From contig NZ_JACXAE010000049.1 of the NCBI RefSeq assembly GCF_014698965.1, positions 1 through 64,000 of the forward strand: DNA of 64,000 bases. Reading direction: 5' to 3'. A program made the translations under genes and the position numbers. The notes under the pieces are model-generated. The model was not told where the DNA came from and ran no database searches. It saw nothing but the letters and a program-made list of their open reading frames with translations. Position 1 is the stretch's first letter; each line of letters starts with the position of its first letter. Below, piece after piece: positions 40,030 to 48,987 of this stretch. This stretch comes from Iningainema tapete BLCC-T55 (GTDB taxonomy: Bacteria > Cyanobacteriota > Cyanobacteriia > Cyanobacteriales > Nostocaceae).

Positions 40030-42219
40030 ATGCTGACAATCGACAAGCTCAGGGTTGGAGTTGCAGGGATTTCTATTAGCACCCTGCAACGCGGCAACCC
40101 TCCCATTGACCGTATGGCACAGCAGGCTGCACTTTCCCAAAAAACCATGCAGGAATCTCAACATGATTGGACAAACACTTCCACCTTTAATGGAGTCAGT
40201 GACAAACTGGATATGCCCTACGCTCCCGAGCTAAATCCTTCCAGTTTTACCGTAGAGATGTGGGTAATGGTTGAGGGAGGCACGGGCTACCAGTCTATAG
40301 TCTCCTCAGTCGGAGGCTCTCCCTTAGAAGGACGCAAGGGCTACCTTTTTTGCATCACTCCTTCACGACAATGGCAGTTCTGGTTGGGGAATGGGGAGCC
40401 ACGTACATTATGGAAAGTACTAACTGGGCCAAAGGTAATACCTGCTGTGTGGACACATTTGGCAGGAACCTATGACCGACAATCTCAGACAATGACATTC
40501 TACGTCGATGGGCAGGAAGTAGGAAGACAAATGGACGTACAATACCAGCCTAACGATCGCAATCCCATGCATGTCGGCGCAGGTGCTACAGAGCAGAAAG
40601 GGGCAAGCCCATGCTTTTTCTGCGGTAAGATTGCTGAAGTTCATGTTTGGGACAAAGTATTAAGTACCCAGGAGATTCAAGCACTTTCAACCGAGCGATC
40701 GATCCAAGTTCAGGCAGAAGCGATCGCCGACGCTCCGAGTCAGTCTGCCAATGCCCAACAGGTAAAGCCAACAATAGAAACTCTTACTCCACCAGTCGAA
40801 ACACCTCTCGCTCCACAACCCGATAGGGCGACTTCTATGTCTCCTCCCCAATCCGTTCTCTGGCAAATTGGTAAACCAGGTCAAACCGGAATAGCCGCTC
40901 CTACTGGTGCCTGGACACAAGTATATAATTATACTATTGGCACAGACCCTGACCCGGTTAATTGTCCAATCTTCCCCTCTTGCTTGGTTCCTCCTAGTGC
41001 TAGTAAAATTCCCAATTCAACTAGCCAACTTAACATTTACTTTATCCTCACAGAAGATTATACTGAAGGTCAACTAGTTCTTTGTTACGATCGCTACGGT
41101 TCAGGTGAAGACTACATATATTTGGATGGGCAACTCATTGCTAAGACACCTGGTGCAGATCAGGTCAAGCTAAAGCAAACTCAAATCCCACTAGGAGTCG
41201 TTTTCACAGGACCTCACACGCTCTCAATTACAGTATCAAATAGTGCTGATAGCGCACACGTCATCGACTACCTGCAACTCCAAACCACTAAACCAATGCT
41301 TAACAACCTCACGTCCCAACTTTTGCCCTTAGGCGGCAATCAGCGTCCCACTAGCGGCAACCAAAAAGCTGCGCAAAACCCACAAGCGCAAGGCGGTCTT
41401 GGTGGTGGGTTACTAGGCGGATTACTAGAGCCAGTATCAGGTGTTGTCAATCAAGCCACTGGTGTTGTCGGTCAGGTAGCAGGTGCAGCCGGACTCCCTG
41501 GTGAAGTACTCGGACAAGCTACCGGATTAGTTGGTGGTTTAGCAGGTCAAGCCACAGGTGCACTACCTGGTGAAGTACTCGGACAAGCCACCGGATTAGT
41601 TGGTGGTTTAGCAGGGCAGGTGGCAGGTGCCGCTGGACTCCCCGGTGAAGTACTCGGACAAGCCACCGGACTAGTTGGTGGGTTAGCAGGTGCAGGAGGA
41701 AATGCCGCATTAGTCAATGCATTACTAGGTCAAGCAACAGGATTGGCGGGCGGATTATTACCAGGGCAATCTGCGGCAAATCCGCAAGCGGCAGCTGCCC
41801 TATCAGTCGAAGTTGTTGCCCAACTCGCTGGACTAGTTAATCAGTTAAGTGCGTTAATCGCTCAGCTTAGTCAAATGCTCAATCAACTTGGAGCAATCAA
41901 TCAATCTGCTGGCTTACCCATGTTATCACCTCAACAATTCGCACAGCAGCAACAATTCGCACAGCAGCAACAACTCGCGCAACTACAACAGCTAGCGCAG
42001 CAGCAACAACTCGCGCAACTGCAACAGCTAGCGCAGCAGCAACAACTTGCTCAACTGCAAGCAGCAGGAAGGCTTCCGGGGGGAACTCAACAATTACAGC
42101 AGGGTGTGACACCGCAACAACTCGCTCAACTACAAGCTGCCCAACAAATGGCAGGAGGTTTGACACCTCAACAACTTGCTCTATATAGGCAACAGCAGGG
42201 AGCTAGACAAATTGTCTAG
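40030..42219 (+). CDS. LamG-domain protein with Gly-rich and Gln-rich repeat tail
   Basis: 729 residues. Residues ~45-220 form a laminin-G/concanavalin-like jelly roll (FNGVSDKLDMP, SSFTVEMWVMVEGG, WTHLAGTYDRQSQTMTFYVDGQEVG, GKIAEVHVWDKVLSTQEIQAL). Residues ~275-425 are a second beta-rich domain (LYFILTEDYTEGQLVLCYDRYGSGEDYIYLDG, HTLSITVSNSADSAHVIDYLQL). Then follow three near-identical units around LPGEVLGQATGLVGGLAG and a Gln-rich stretch built of QQFAQ/LAQLQQ units. No signal peptide is evident. The AAA gene starts 34 bases after its stop, suggesting one operon. The role is unknown; binding of glycans or proteins by the LamG part and self-association by the tail are guesses. Confidence 0.7.
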   Translation: MLTIDKLRVGVAGISISTLQRGNPPIDRMAQQAALSQKTMQESQHDWTNTSTFNGVSDKLDMPYAPELNPSSFTVEMWVMVEGGTGYQSIVSSVGGSPLEGRKGYLFCITPSRQWQFWLGNGEPRTLWKVLTGPKVIPAVWTHLAGTYDRQSQTMTFYVDGQEVGRQMDVQYQPNDRNPMHVGAGATEQKGASPCFFCGKIAEVHVWDKVLSTQEIQALSTERSIQVQAEAIADAPSQSANAQQVKPTIETLTPPVETPLAPQPDRATSMSPPQSVLWQIGKPGQTGIAAPTGAWTQVYNYTIGTDPDPVNCPIFPSCLVPPSASKIPNSTSQLNIYFILTEDYTEGQLVLCYDRYGSGEDYIYLDGQLIAKTPGADQVKLKQTQIPLGVVFTGPHTLSITVSNSADSAHVIDYLQLQTTKPMLNNLTSQLLPLGGNQRPTSGNQKAAQNPQAQGGLGGGLLGGLLEPVSGVVNQATGVVGQVAGAAGLPGEVLGQATGLVGGLAGQATGALPGEVLGQATGLVGGLAGQVAGAAGLPGEVLGQATGLVGGLAGAGGNAALVNALLGQATGLAGGLLPGQSAANPQAAAALSVEVVAQLAGLVNQLSALIAQLSQMLNQLGAINQSAGLPMLSPQQFAQQQQFAQQQQLAQLQQLAQQQQLAQLQQLAQQQQLAQLQAAGRLPGGTQQLQQGVTPQQLAQLQAAQQMAGGLTPQQLALYRQQQGARQIV

Positions 42220-42253
42220 GGGCAATACTAATAACACTCACAAGCCACCAACC

Positions 42254-43843
42254 ATGCAACTGTCATTGACAGCAGTTGGGGGTTTGGGTGACGTGCTGCA
42301 CCAACTGCAAGATTTAGTGGCTCTACCGCTCAAACGTCCTGATTTGCTAGAAAAACTGGGACTAGAACCTACGCGGGGAATCTTGCTAATTGGTCCCCCT
42401 GGAACTGGTAAAACCCTAACCGCTCGCGTTTTAGCAGAAGAATTGGGTGTGAATTACATCGCCATTGCTGGTCCTGAAGTCGTGGGAAAGTACTATGGTG
42501 AAGCAGAGGCGCGTTTGCGGCAGATTTTCCAGAAAGCTGTGGACTCAGCTCCTTGCCTGATTTTTATTGACGAGATTGACAGTCTTGCACCCAATCGCAC
42601 CAGCGTGGAAGGTGAAGTTGAAAAGCGCGTCGTTGCTCAACTATTGAGTTTAATGGATGGCTTTGCTCAACTCAATGGGGTAATTGTCTTAGCCGCTACT
42701 AACTGTCCCGAACACATAGATCCTGCCCTGCGTCGTCCAGGTAGGTTTGACCGCGAAGTACATTTTCGTGTTCCTGATCGCAATGGTAGGTTAGAAATTC
42801 TCCAGATTCAAACTCGCTCCATGCCTTTGGATGTAACTGTCGATCTGAGCGCGATCGCCGATTTAGCCGTCGGATTTGTTGGTGCTGACTTGCGGGCGCT
42901 GTGTCAAAAAGCCGCTTATAACGCTTTGCACCGCTCCACTCCCTCTCTGGATTCACCAATACCCAAGGATCTCAGTATCATTCAGCAAGATTTTTTACAA
43001 GCATTAAAGGATGTCTCGCCCTCAGTCCTGCGTCCAGTGGCGATTGAAACCCCATCTATTACCTGGGATCAAATTGGTGGGTTAGAAACCATTAAGTATA
43101 TTCTACAGGAATCAGTAGAGGGTGCATTACTTTATCCCGAACTCTACCGTCAAATGAGAGCTATATCTCCACGGGGTATTCTACTTTGGGGACCACCAGG
43201 AACTGGCAAAACTTTACTGGCAAAAGCTGTAGCCGCTCAAGCTAGGGCAAACTTTATTGCTGTCAATGGAGCAGAATTGCACAGCCGTTGGGTGGGTGTA
43301 TCAGAGCAAGCTGTGCGAGATTTGTTTACTAGAGCTAGACTTGCAGCGCCTTGTGTCATTTTTATTGATGAAATTGATACTCTTGTTCCTGTAAGAGGAG
43401 GTTATGAAGGTGATGGTGTTAGCGCTCGTGTCGTTGGTCAACTTCTGACAGAAATGGATGGGATTGAATCATGTGACAACGTTTTGATTATTGCCGCAAC
43501 CAATCGACCGGATATGCTTGACCCCGCGCTGTTAAGAGCTGGTCGTCTGGATTTACAACTAAAAGTAGATTTGCCCAATTTTACCAGTAGATTGGAAATT
43601 TTGCAAGTACACAATCGCGATCGCCCTTTGGCACAAGATGTTAACCTGGTAGCCTGGGCTGTGCGTACAGAAGGTTGGAACGGTGCCGAACTTGCGCTTC
43701 TGAGCAATCAGGCTACCCTGCAAGCTATTCGACGCTATCGTGTACTTGGGTTCACCAACCCAATTGCTCCGAGCATCATTGCTACAGATTTTGAATCTGC
43801 CTATCAATCTCTGCTAGAACGACGTTACAGTTGGGATAAATAG
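42254..43843 (+). CDS. Tandem AAA+ ATPase, CDC48/VCP-like without N-domain
   Basis: 529 residues from ATG 42254 (the frame is open from a TTG inside the previous gene). Two AAA modules: D1 with GGLGDVLHQLQDLVALPLKRPDLLEKLG, Walker A GPPGTGKTLTA, Walker B CLIFIDEIDSLAPNR and arginine finger segment DPALRRPGRFDREV; D2 with GGLETIKYILQESVEGALL, GPPGTGKTLLAKA, CVIFIDEIDTLVP and DPALLRAGRLDLQL. All catalytic residues are present. CDC48-type ATPases thread and unfold proteins. It lacks the substrate-binding N-domain of p97. A close relative is encoded at 60.8-62.6 kb. Confidence 0.9.
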   Translation: MQLSLTAVGGLGDVLHQLQDLVALPLKRPDLLEKLGLEPTRGILLIGPPGTGKTLTARVLAEELGVNYIAIAGPEVVGKYYGEAEARLRQIFQKAVDSAPCLIFIDEIDSLAPNRTSVEGEVEKRVVAQLLSLMDGFAQLNGVIVLAATNCPEHIDPALRRPGRFDREVHFRVPDRNGRLEILQIQTRSMPLDVTVDLSAIADLAVGFVGADLRALCQKAAYNALHRSTPSLDSPIPKDLSIIQQDFLQALKDVSPSVLRPVAIETPSITWDQIGGLETIKYILQESVEGALLYPELYRQMRAISPRGILLWGPPGTGKTLLAKAVAAQARANFIAVNGAELHSRWVGVSEQAVRDLFTRARLAAPCVIFIDEIDTLVPVRGGYEGDGVSARVVGQLLTEMDGIESCDNVLIIAATNRPDMLDPALLRAGRLDLQLKVDLPNFTSRLEILQVHNRDRPLAQDVNLVAWAVRTEGWNGAELALLSNQATLQAIRRYRVLGFTNPIAPSIIATDFESAYQSLLERRYSWDK

Positions 43844-43859
43844 GTAGGCAGAAAAGTTT

Positions 43860-43915
43860 GTAGTAAGGGCTAAAGCCCTTATAACTAAAGCCTTGAGCGC
43901 TTAAGCGCTTACTAC
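43860..43915. repeat. Cruciform palindromic repeat
   Basis: Outer arms GTAGTAAG (43860-43867) and CTTACTAC (43908-43915) enclose two inner palindromes, AAGGGCT-AA-AGCCCTT (43865-43880) and AGCGCTTAAGCGCT (43896-43909). It is a REP-like cyanobacterial repeat filling the gap between the AAA gene and the coiled-coil gene, and may act as a processing or termination structure. Confidence 0.75.
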
Positions 43916-43952
43916 GAACGTAGAAGCCAAACAATTTTCTGAATTTTGAATT

Positions 43953-45266
43953 ATGAGTGGTAGTCCCAAATTTTCAGAGGCAGAAATTGCTGAGTGGAAG
44001 CAAAAAATTCTGGAAGCCGAGCGCCAGCGACGACAACAAGCAGAAGCAATCCGGCGGCAGGAAGCCGAGGAGCAGGAGCGACAACGGCAACTAGACATGT
44101 CTCGTTACCAAGCCCATGCACGGGTAAATGTACTATTGTCAGATTTGCAATGGCAGTGGGGAAATTTATATATTCAAGAAGCAGTGGCTTTGCAATATCG
44201 TTGTCAGAATCAACTAGAAGCGATCGCAAAAGCCGAGTCAGAAAAACAACTGCTAGTTATCTCAGAAGAACTGATGCGCATTGAACAGGCGATGCAACAA
44301 GCAAGCTTGCGCAAGCGACGAGATGAGGCAGAAAAGAAAAGACGAAAAGACATCGAGCGCCAACAGTTTGAATTAGAAGAACTCCAACAGCGAGTGGCGC
44401 GTCTTCCAGAAGCAGAAGTCTTGAAGTACGATGCTGCGGGACAGCAACAGGTACGGTGTGTCCTCCAAAAACTGCAAGATGTAATTGCGCTGGGCGATGC
44501 GGTGGCGGTGCGCAAACCTTTGGCAGAAGCAACGGCGCTGGTACAAAAGCACGTCCGTCAAATTACGCAAAGGCAGACAGATGTCCAGCAGCAAAAAACA
44601 CAGGTACATCAGCAACTGGCAGAACTCCAAGTGATCATAGCAGGTTTGAAGGCTGACCCGGTAGTGATGCGCTGGCAAAGTTCAGCTGTGATAGAATTAG
44701 AGAATCAGATGAATGCAGCACAACTGGGGATTGCAAGCGATCTCCACTTACAAGTTATTTCCAGCTTCAGCCAGAGTCATCAGCGCTCTCAAACAATAAT
44801 CGAAACTGCCAACGCAGCCCAGATGCAGGCAGAGCGACGGGATTATATTGCTGACAGCATTGCTCAAACGTTGCAAGAAATGGGTTTCAATATTACTTTT
44901 CATCAACCAGAGCATCCAGACCATCCAGCCAGTGCTATGATTCTGGGAGCCTCCACCCATACTGGCAAAGGAATTAGTGTCAGCGTCCCGATAGCGGGAC
45001 AGGTGTTTTATGACGTAGACGGCTATGTCAAGCACAGCGTTATAACGGTTGATGGCAACACTGCTGCCATCTGTGACGAAGCCGAACAAGTACTTACTGA
45101 AATGCACACTGCCCTAGAAGACAAATTTGGTGTCAGGATGGGCGAAGTACTATGGCAAGGGAAAGATCCCAATCGCGTCCTTCGTCAAGCAGAGCAGTTG
45201 CCTAGCAGTCAACGCTATCAAAAACATCGAGCCTTTGTTACTCGTAATGTGTCCACATCCGAATAA
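43953..45266 (+). CDS. Coiled-coil protein of the AAA/kinase locus
   Basis: 437 residues, family not recognised. The first ~45 residues are a charged helix (EIAEWKQKILEAERQRRQQAEAI...). Residues ~60-260 are mostly Glu/Lys/Gln-rich helix with coiled-coil character (KRRDEAEKKRRKDIERQQFELEELQQRVARL). The C-terminal ~120 residues are globular, with mixed beta/alpha sequence (IAQTLQEMGFNITFHQPEHP, GKGISVSVPIAGQVFYDVDGYVKHS, GNTAAICDEAEQVLTEMH). No membrane segment or signal. It follows the AAA gene by 109 bases. Its last codons overlap the 3' end of a toxin gene on the other strand by 29 bases. Confidence 0.6.
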   Translation: MSGSPKFSEAEIAEWKQKILEAERQRRQQAEAIRRQEAEEQERQRQLDMSRYQAHARVNVLLSDLQWQWGNLYIQEAVALQYRCQNQLEAIAKAESEKQLLVISEELMRIEQAMQQASLRKRRDEAEKKRRKDIERQQFELEELQQRVARLPEAEVLKYDAAGQQQVRCVLQKLQDVIALGDAVAVRKPLAEATALVQKHVRQITQRQTDVQQQKTQVHQQLAELQVIIAGLKADPVVMRWQSSAVIELENQMNAAQLGIASDLHLQVISSFSQSHQRSQTIIETANAAQMQAERRDYIADSIAQTLQEMGFNITFHQPEHPDHPASAMILGASTHTGKGISVSVPIAGQVFYDVDGYVKHSVITVDGNTAAICDEAEQVLTEMHTALEDKFGVRMGEVLWQGKDPNRVLRQAEQLPSSQRYQKHRAFVTRNVSTSE

Positions 45267-45504
45267 CTTTCACCATATTTTCTGCTTCAATAACTTGGTA
45301 CACGAGTCGATGTTGAATATTAATTCTCCGGGAGTAGTAGCCTTGTAAATCACCAATAAGCTTTTCGTAAGGGGGAGGAGTTTGAAACGGATTTTCCTTA
45401 AGCACGCACAGAAGAGAAAGTGCTTTTTCTTTTAACCCTGCCGAGGCAAGTTTCTTCGCGTCTTTTTCTGCTTGTTTTGTAAGTACAATCTGCCAGGTAC
45501 TCAC
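45238..45504 (-). CDS. yoeB: YoeB/Txe-family mRNA interferase toxin
   Basis: 88 residues from GTG 45504, which overlaps the antitoxin stop by four bases (a TTG three bases earlier is possible). WQIVLTKQAEKDAKKLASAGLKEKA, NPFQTPPPYEKLIGDLQGYYSRRINIQHRLVYQVIEAENMVKVIRMWTHYE contains the Txe/YoeB core, including the catalytic Glu and Arg region (RRINIQHRLVYQV) and a C-terminal Tyr. YoeB cleaves mRNA on the ribosome. The pair is inserted antisense between two genes of the AAA/kinase locus. Confidence 0.92.
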   Translation of the reverse strand: MSTWQIVLTKQAEKDAKKLASAGLKEKALSLLCVLKENPFQTPPPYEKLIGDLQGYYSRRINIQHRLVYQVIEAENMVKVIRMWTHYE

Positions 45505-45749
45505 CAATCTATATCCTCAAGCGGTGTGCATTCTGCAACTGGTTCTTGCCCCCCTTCAAGTATCGACTCACGCATTCCAGGAATTGAGACAAGAAAGAGC
45601 GTTTCTTGAATTGCGTTCCAGTCTTCCTCTGACACAAGTACCGCTTTGTTCCGCTTTCCAGTAATCAGAATCGGTTCATGAGCGGTTGCCGCTTCGTCAA
45701 TGAGGTTATAGAGGTTTGCTCTGGCTTGTGTGGCTGAGATGACGTTCAT
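45501..45749 (-). CDS. yefM: YefM/Phd-family antitoxin
   Basis: 82 residues from ATG 45749 (an earlier in-frame codon gives eight extra residues not conserved in the family). MNVISATQARANLYNLIDEAATAHEPILITGKRNKAVLVSEEDWNAIQETLFL is the classic Phd/YefM DNA-binding half. The acidic C-terminus (PLEDIDW) is the toxin-wrapping segment. Translationally coupled to yoeB by a four-base overlap. Confidence 0.92.
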   Translation of the reverse strand: MNVISATQARANLYNLIDEAATAHEPILITGKRNKAVLVSEEDWNAIQETLFLVSIPGMRESILEGGQEPVAECTPLEDIDW

Positions 45750-45831
45750 TAGCACAATTAATGAAACTACCATTCTTCATGGTACGCAATTACGTACATA
45801 ATGGCAAGTAGTGAATCGCAGAGGAAGACAA

Positions 45832-47613
45832 ATGAACCCGAATCAATTCTGGCGAATGTTTGAAGATGAGTGGTTTACACCCAAGTATCGCCTGAAGAAG
45901 TTGTTAGGTGCGGGATCGTTTGGTGCTGTATTTCTCGCCGACGATGTAGTTGCCGATCGCGTGATGAGGGAAGTTGCCATCAAAATTTTCGCAAATGAAA
46001 GCCCAGAGCAAGAACGTCAGATTCGGGAGTTGCAAACTGCTATCTCTCTCAAACATCCTGGCTTGCTAGAGAGTTTCAGTCCCGAACAGGGATGGCTCAA
46101 AGGAATTGAGTATCTCGGTTTAGTCATGGAACTGGCTCAAGAGTCTCTTAGTGCGCGGTTGCAACATGCTAGTTTACCTTTAGCACAAGTCAAAGCTCTT
46201 GTCAATAATTTGGCAGGTGCGCTGCATTATTTGCACGATCGCGGCATTGTGCATCGAGACGTGAAACCTGCCAATATCATGCTAGTAGGGGGACAATGGA
46301 AGCTAACAGATTTTGGCATGTCCCGGCACTTGGAGGGCAGCGATACTGTCCCCAGTCACCAAGTAGGAGCGATCGCTTATGCACCCCCAGAATCATACAT
46401 GGGTAAGATTAGTCTGGCATGGGATTTGTGGTCGCTGGGGGTGATAATAATTGAAGCGCTGACGGGTAAACATCCCTTTGCTGGCAACTCCATGCAAGAA
46501 ATAATGCAGCGAGTGACGATTGAAGTCCCAATCCCTTCAGAACTGCCTGCTCCCTTTGCCGCAATTGTCCAGGGTTGCTTAGTAAAAGACTATACCAAGC
46601 GTTGGACAGCAGCCCAGGTTCTTGCCGCACTCGATCCTACCACAGATTTAGGCAGAGTAACGGTGCTATTGCCTCTTTCGCCCAGCTTTCGCAAAGTTCT
46701 CCCAAAAGAAGCACAAGGGCAGGGATACGTGTCGATTCCAACTTCTGGTGTTCAGATTCAAGAGCAGGGGAGCAGGGGAGCAGGGGAGCAGGGGAGTGGG
46801 GGAGTGGGGGAGTGGGGGGGAGAGAAGAGTAAAGCGATCGCCTTGCCTAACCGACTCTCTAACTACCAAGAACGGCTTCCTGGTGGGGCAATGTTGGATA
46901 TGATTGCCATTAATGCGGGAAATTTTTTCATGGGAACCTCTACAGAAGACATTGAGCGGGTTTTACGGCTAGAAACCTGGTTTAAACGTTGGGAAGTGTC
47001 CAAGTGGTTGCGCCCGGAAATGCCCCTGCATCGAGTTAGTGTACCTGCCTTTTGTATGAGTAAGACACCGATTACTCAAGAGCAATGGCAAGTTGTGATG
47101 CAAACTAATCCTTCCCAATTTAGTGGTTTGTTGCGTCCAGTGGAAAATGTTTCTTGGTGGGATGCAGTTGAGTTTTGCTTACGCCTTTCCCAACTCACAG
47201 GCAAACTTTATCGCCTACCTACCGAAGCGGAGTGGGAATATGCTTGTCGCGCTGGAACCCAAACCCTATACACTTTCGGTAACAGTAAACAGCTTTTGCC
47301 AAGCTATGCCTGGTACACTTGGAACGCCCACAACAAAACTCAACCTGTAGGACAAAAGAAGCCAAACGCTTGGGGGTTGCACGATATACACGGCTTAGTT
47401 TGGGAGTGGTGTGAAGATTCCTGGCATGAGAGTTACAACGGCGCACCCACAGATGGCAGTGCTTGGAATGAAGACGGGCATCCGACAAAGCACGTAGCAC
47501 GGGGTGGCTCCTGGTACAGCTTAGCAGATGATTGTCGCTGTGCCTACCGTTTTTGCTTTGATGCCAGTTTCCGCTACCCTAGCATCGGGTTTCGTGTGCT
47601 TGCATCTTTGTGA
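45832..47613 (+). CDS. Ser/Thr protein kinase fused to an FGE-sulfatase (SUMF1/EgtB-like) domain
   Basis: 593 residues from ATG 45832, preceded by GAGGAAG (a GTG at 45811 also opens the frame). Kinase domain ~15-270: glycine loop LLGAGSFGAVFLA, VAIKIF lysine, HRDVKPANIML catalytic loop, TDFGMSR, APPESYMG. All are intact. After a repeat-derived linker, residues ~340-593 form the FGE-sulfatase fold (MIAINAGNFFMGTS, HRVSVPAFCMSKTPITQEQW, YRLPTEAEWEYACRAGT, GLVWEWCEDSW, ARGGSWYSLADDCRCAYRF, GFRV). The first cysteine of true formylglycine-generating enzymes is missing, as in many FGE-fold domains that bind rather than oxidise. Kinase-FGE fusions are common in cyanobacterial conflict and signalling loci. 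Confidence 0.92.
   Translation: MNPNQFWRMFEDEWFTPKYRLKKLLGAGSFGAVFLADDVVADRVMREVAIKIFANESPEQERQIRELQTAISLKHPGLLESFSPEQGWLKGIEYLGLVMELAQESLSARLQHASLPLAQVKALVNNLAGALHYLHDRGIVHRDVKPANIMLVGGQWKLTDFGMSRHLEGSDTVPSHQVGAIAYAPPESYMGKISLAWDLWSLGVIIIEALTGKHPFAGNSMQEIMQRVTIEVPIPSELPAPFAAIVQGCLVKDYTKRWTAAQVLAALDPTTDLGRVTVLLPLSPSFRKVLPKEAQGQGYVSIPTSGVQIQEQGSRGAGEQGSGGVGEWGGEKSKAIALPNRLSNYQERLPGGAMLDMIAINAGNFFMGTSTEDIERVLRLETWFKRWEVSKWLRPEMPLHRVSVPAFCMSKTPITQEQWQVVMQTNPSQFSGLLRPVENVSWWDAVEFCLRLSQLTGKLYRLPTEAEWEYACRAGTQTLYTFGNSKQLLPSYAWYTWNAHNKTQPVGQKKPNAWGLHDIHGLVWEWCEDSWHESYNGAPTDGSAWNEDGHPTKHVARGGSWYSLADDCRCAYRFCFDASFRYPSIGFRVLASL
46764..46822. repeat. In-frame 8-bp tandem repeat within the kinase-FGE gene
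   Basis: Four AGCAGGGG units followed by three AGTGGGGG-type units. Three units equal 24 bases, so the array encodes a Gly/Glu/Arg-rich linker (QGSRGAGEQGSGGVGEWGG) without a stop. Copy-number change by other than three units would shift the frame between the kinase and FGE domains. Confidence 0.85.
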
Positions 47614-47623
47614 TGAAATCCTG

Positions 47624-47776
47624 ATGGATAAGCAAGATAAGCAAAAAGAGTTTAGACGTAACTTAACGATTTTTGGGTTAGTAAGCGGTTTAACCATAGT
47701 TTCTCTATTTGCTGGACTCAGTGAAATTCGTCGTCATGATGCCGAAATGCTGCAATCGAGCACCAACTCTACATAA
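47624..47776 (+). CDS. Small single-pass membrane protein
   Basis: 50 residues starting at ATG 47624, eleven bases after the kinase gene. A basic N-terminus (MDKQDKQKEFRRN) precedes one hydrophobic helix (LTIFGLVSGLTIVSLFAGL) and a polar tail. The charge pattern predicts N-terminus inside. Family unknown. It sits tightly behind the kinase-FGE gene and may be a membrane anchor or regulator for it. Confidence 0.55.
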   Translation: MDKQDKQKEFRRNLTIFGLVSGLTIVSLFAGLSEIRRHDAEMLQSSTNST

Positions 47777-48067
47777 CTTCATGATTCGGGAAATAAATCT
47801 GCAAATTAAATGTGATTTACTTTAGTATATATGTGTAATAATCGGAGGTAAGTTTTAGAAGGATAAAATACACGCTTATGCCATTACCTCCCACGTTTAC
47901 ATCGAAAAACATCATATTATTCCAAATCACTAGATATGCTTAAACACTCAGTTTGTTTATTACTCCATTATTTTAAGTGAGGAAGTTTTAGTCAACCATA
48001 AAACCCAAAATCTCGAAGTCGAAATTTAATGTGGTAAAATCAGGATTGAATAGATTGTAGAATTTTT

Positions 48068-48553
48068 GTGACTGAAACAGTCTATATTGAAACCAGTATT
48101 TTTGGGCATTTGACCGCTAGATCAACTAACAACTTGATACTTGCTGCTAATATCAATATTACACAAGATTGGTGGCAAAATTACAGTAGCTCATTTGTCC
48201 TTTATGCTTCAGAAGTTGTTGAGGATGAGGCAGCTAAGGGAGATAGAGCGATCGCAACTCAACGATTGGAGTTATTAAGAGCATTAATGCTTCTCGAACT
48301 TACAGAGGAAGCACTCGAACTTTCTCAGGCATTTCTTAGCCAAAGCAATTTACCCCCAAAAGCCGCAAATGACGCTTTACACATGGCACTAGCAACCGTC
48401 TATGGTTTGGACTATCTGCTAACATGGAACTGCAAACATATGGCAAATGCTCAAATTCAACGCAAGCTATCTCAGATTAGTTCCGCACTTGGATACGTGT
48501 TACCAATCATTTGCACTCCCTACGAGCTGATGGGATATAACATGGAGATTTAG
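48068..48553 (+). CDS. PIN-domain protein (VapC-like)
   Basis: 161 residues from GTG 48068. TETVYIETSIFGHLTAR supplies the first acidic strand of the PIN fold (with Glu in place of the usual first Asp), AAKGDRAIATQRLELLRAL the middle, and KAANDALHMALATVYGLDYLLTWNCKHMANAQ the conserved ND/WN acidic region. PIN toxins are Mg-dependent RNases. The partner gene follows after two bases, the reverse of the usual antitoxin-first order. Functional status is unproven, but the acidic residues appear kept. Confidence 0.75.
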   Translation: MTETVYIETSIFGHLTARSTNNLILAANINITQDWWQNYSSSFVLYASEVVEDEAAKGDRAIATQRLELLRALMLLELTEEALELSQAFLSQSNLPPKAANDALHMALATVYGLDYLLTWNCKHMANAQIQRKLSQISSALGYVLPIICTPYELMGYNMEI

Positions 48554-48555
48554 TT

Positions 48556-48747
48556 ATGTACAAAAATGAAGTTCTGGAAGAAATTTATAAATACAGAGAA
48601 GAATATGCTATGTCTTTTCAATGCGACTTGAGAGCGATTTTTAACGACTTAAAACAAAAAGAACTTGCTCATAAAGATAGACTCGTCAAACTTCCGATCC
48701 GGCGATCGCAAATCCCCACGCAAATGGGCGCAGCAAATAGCCCATAA
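48556..48747 (+). CDS. Small partner of the PIN protein, probable antitoxin
   Basis: 63 residues, ATG 48556. YKNEVLEEIYKYREEYAMSFQCDLRAIFNDLKQKELAHKDRLVKLPIRR is a highly charged helical protein of the kind found with cyanobacterial PIN toxins. It has no recognisable DNA-binding fold. The C-terminal end (RRSQIPTQMGAANSP) may be altered, since it runs through a GCGATCGC site into unrelated sequence. Confidence 0.55.
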   Translation: MYKNEVLEEIYKYREEYAMSFQCDLRAIFNDLKQKELAHKDRLVKLPIRRSQIPTQMGAANSP

Positions 48748-48987
48748 TTATTTAGGTCAAAGTATAATACAACATTGTGTACCTTGCACCAAGTGCGAAT
48801 TGATATAAATATTTAATCTGGAGCGATCTTATTTGAATTACAAACACCTCGTGAGGGCAGGGAACTCTTAACAGGGAACGAGGAACAGTACTGTTTAAAA
48901 ATCATTTAGGATCGCTATATATTAACTTTTAATTTGGTTATCTCTAGAAAATCTTGTTAACTCATGCGCTCGCCACATCAACTCGAC

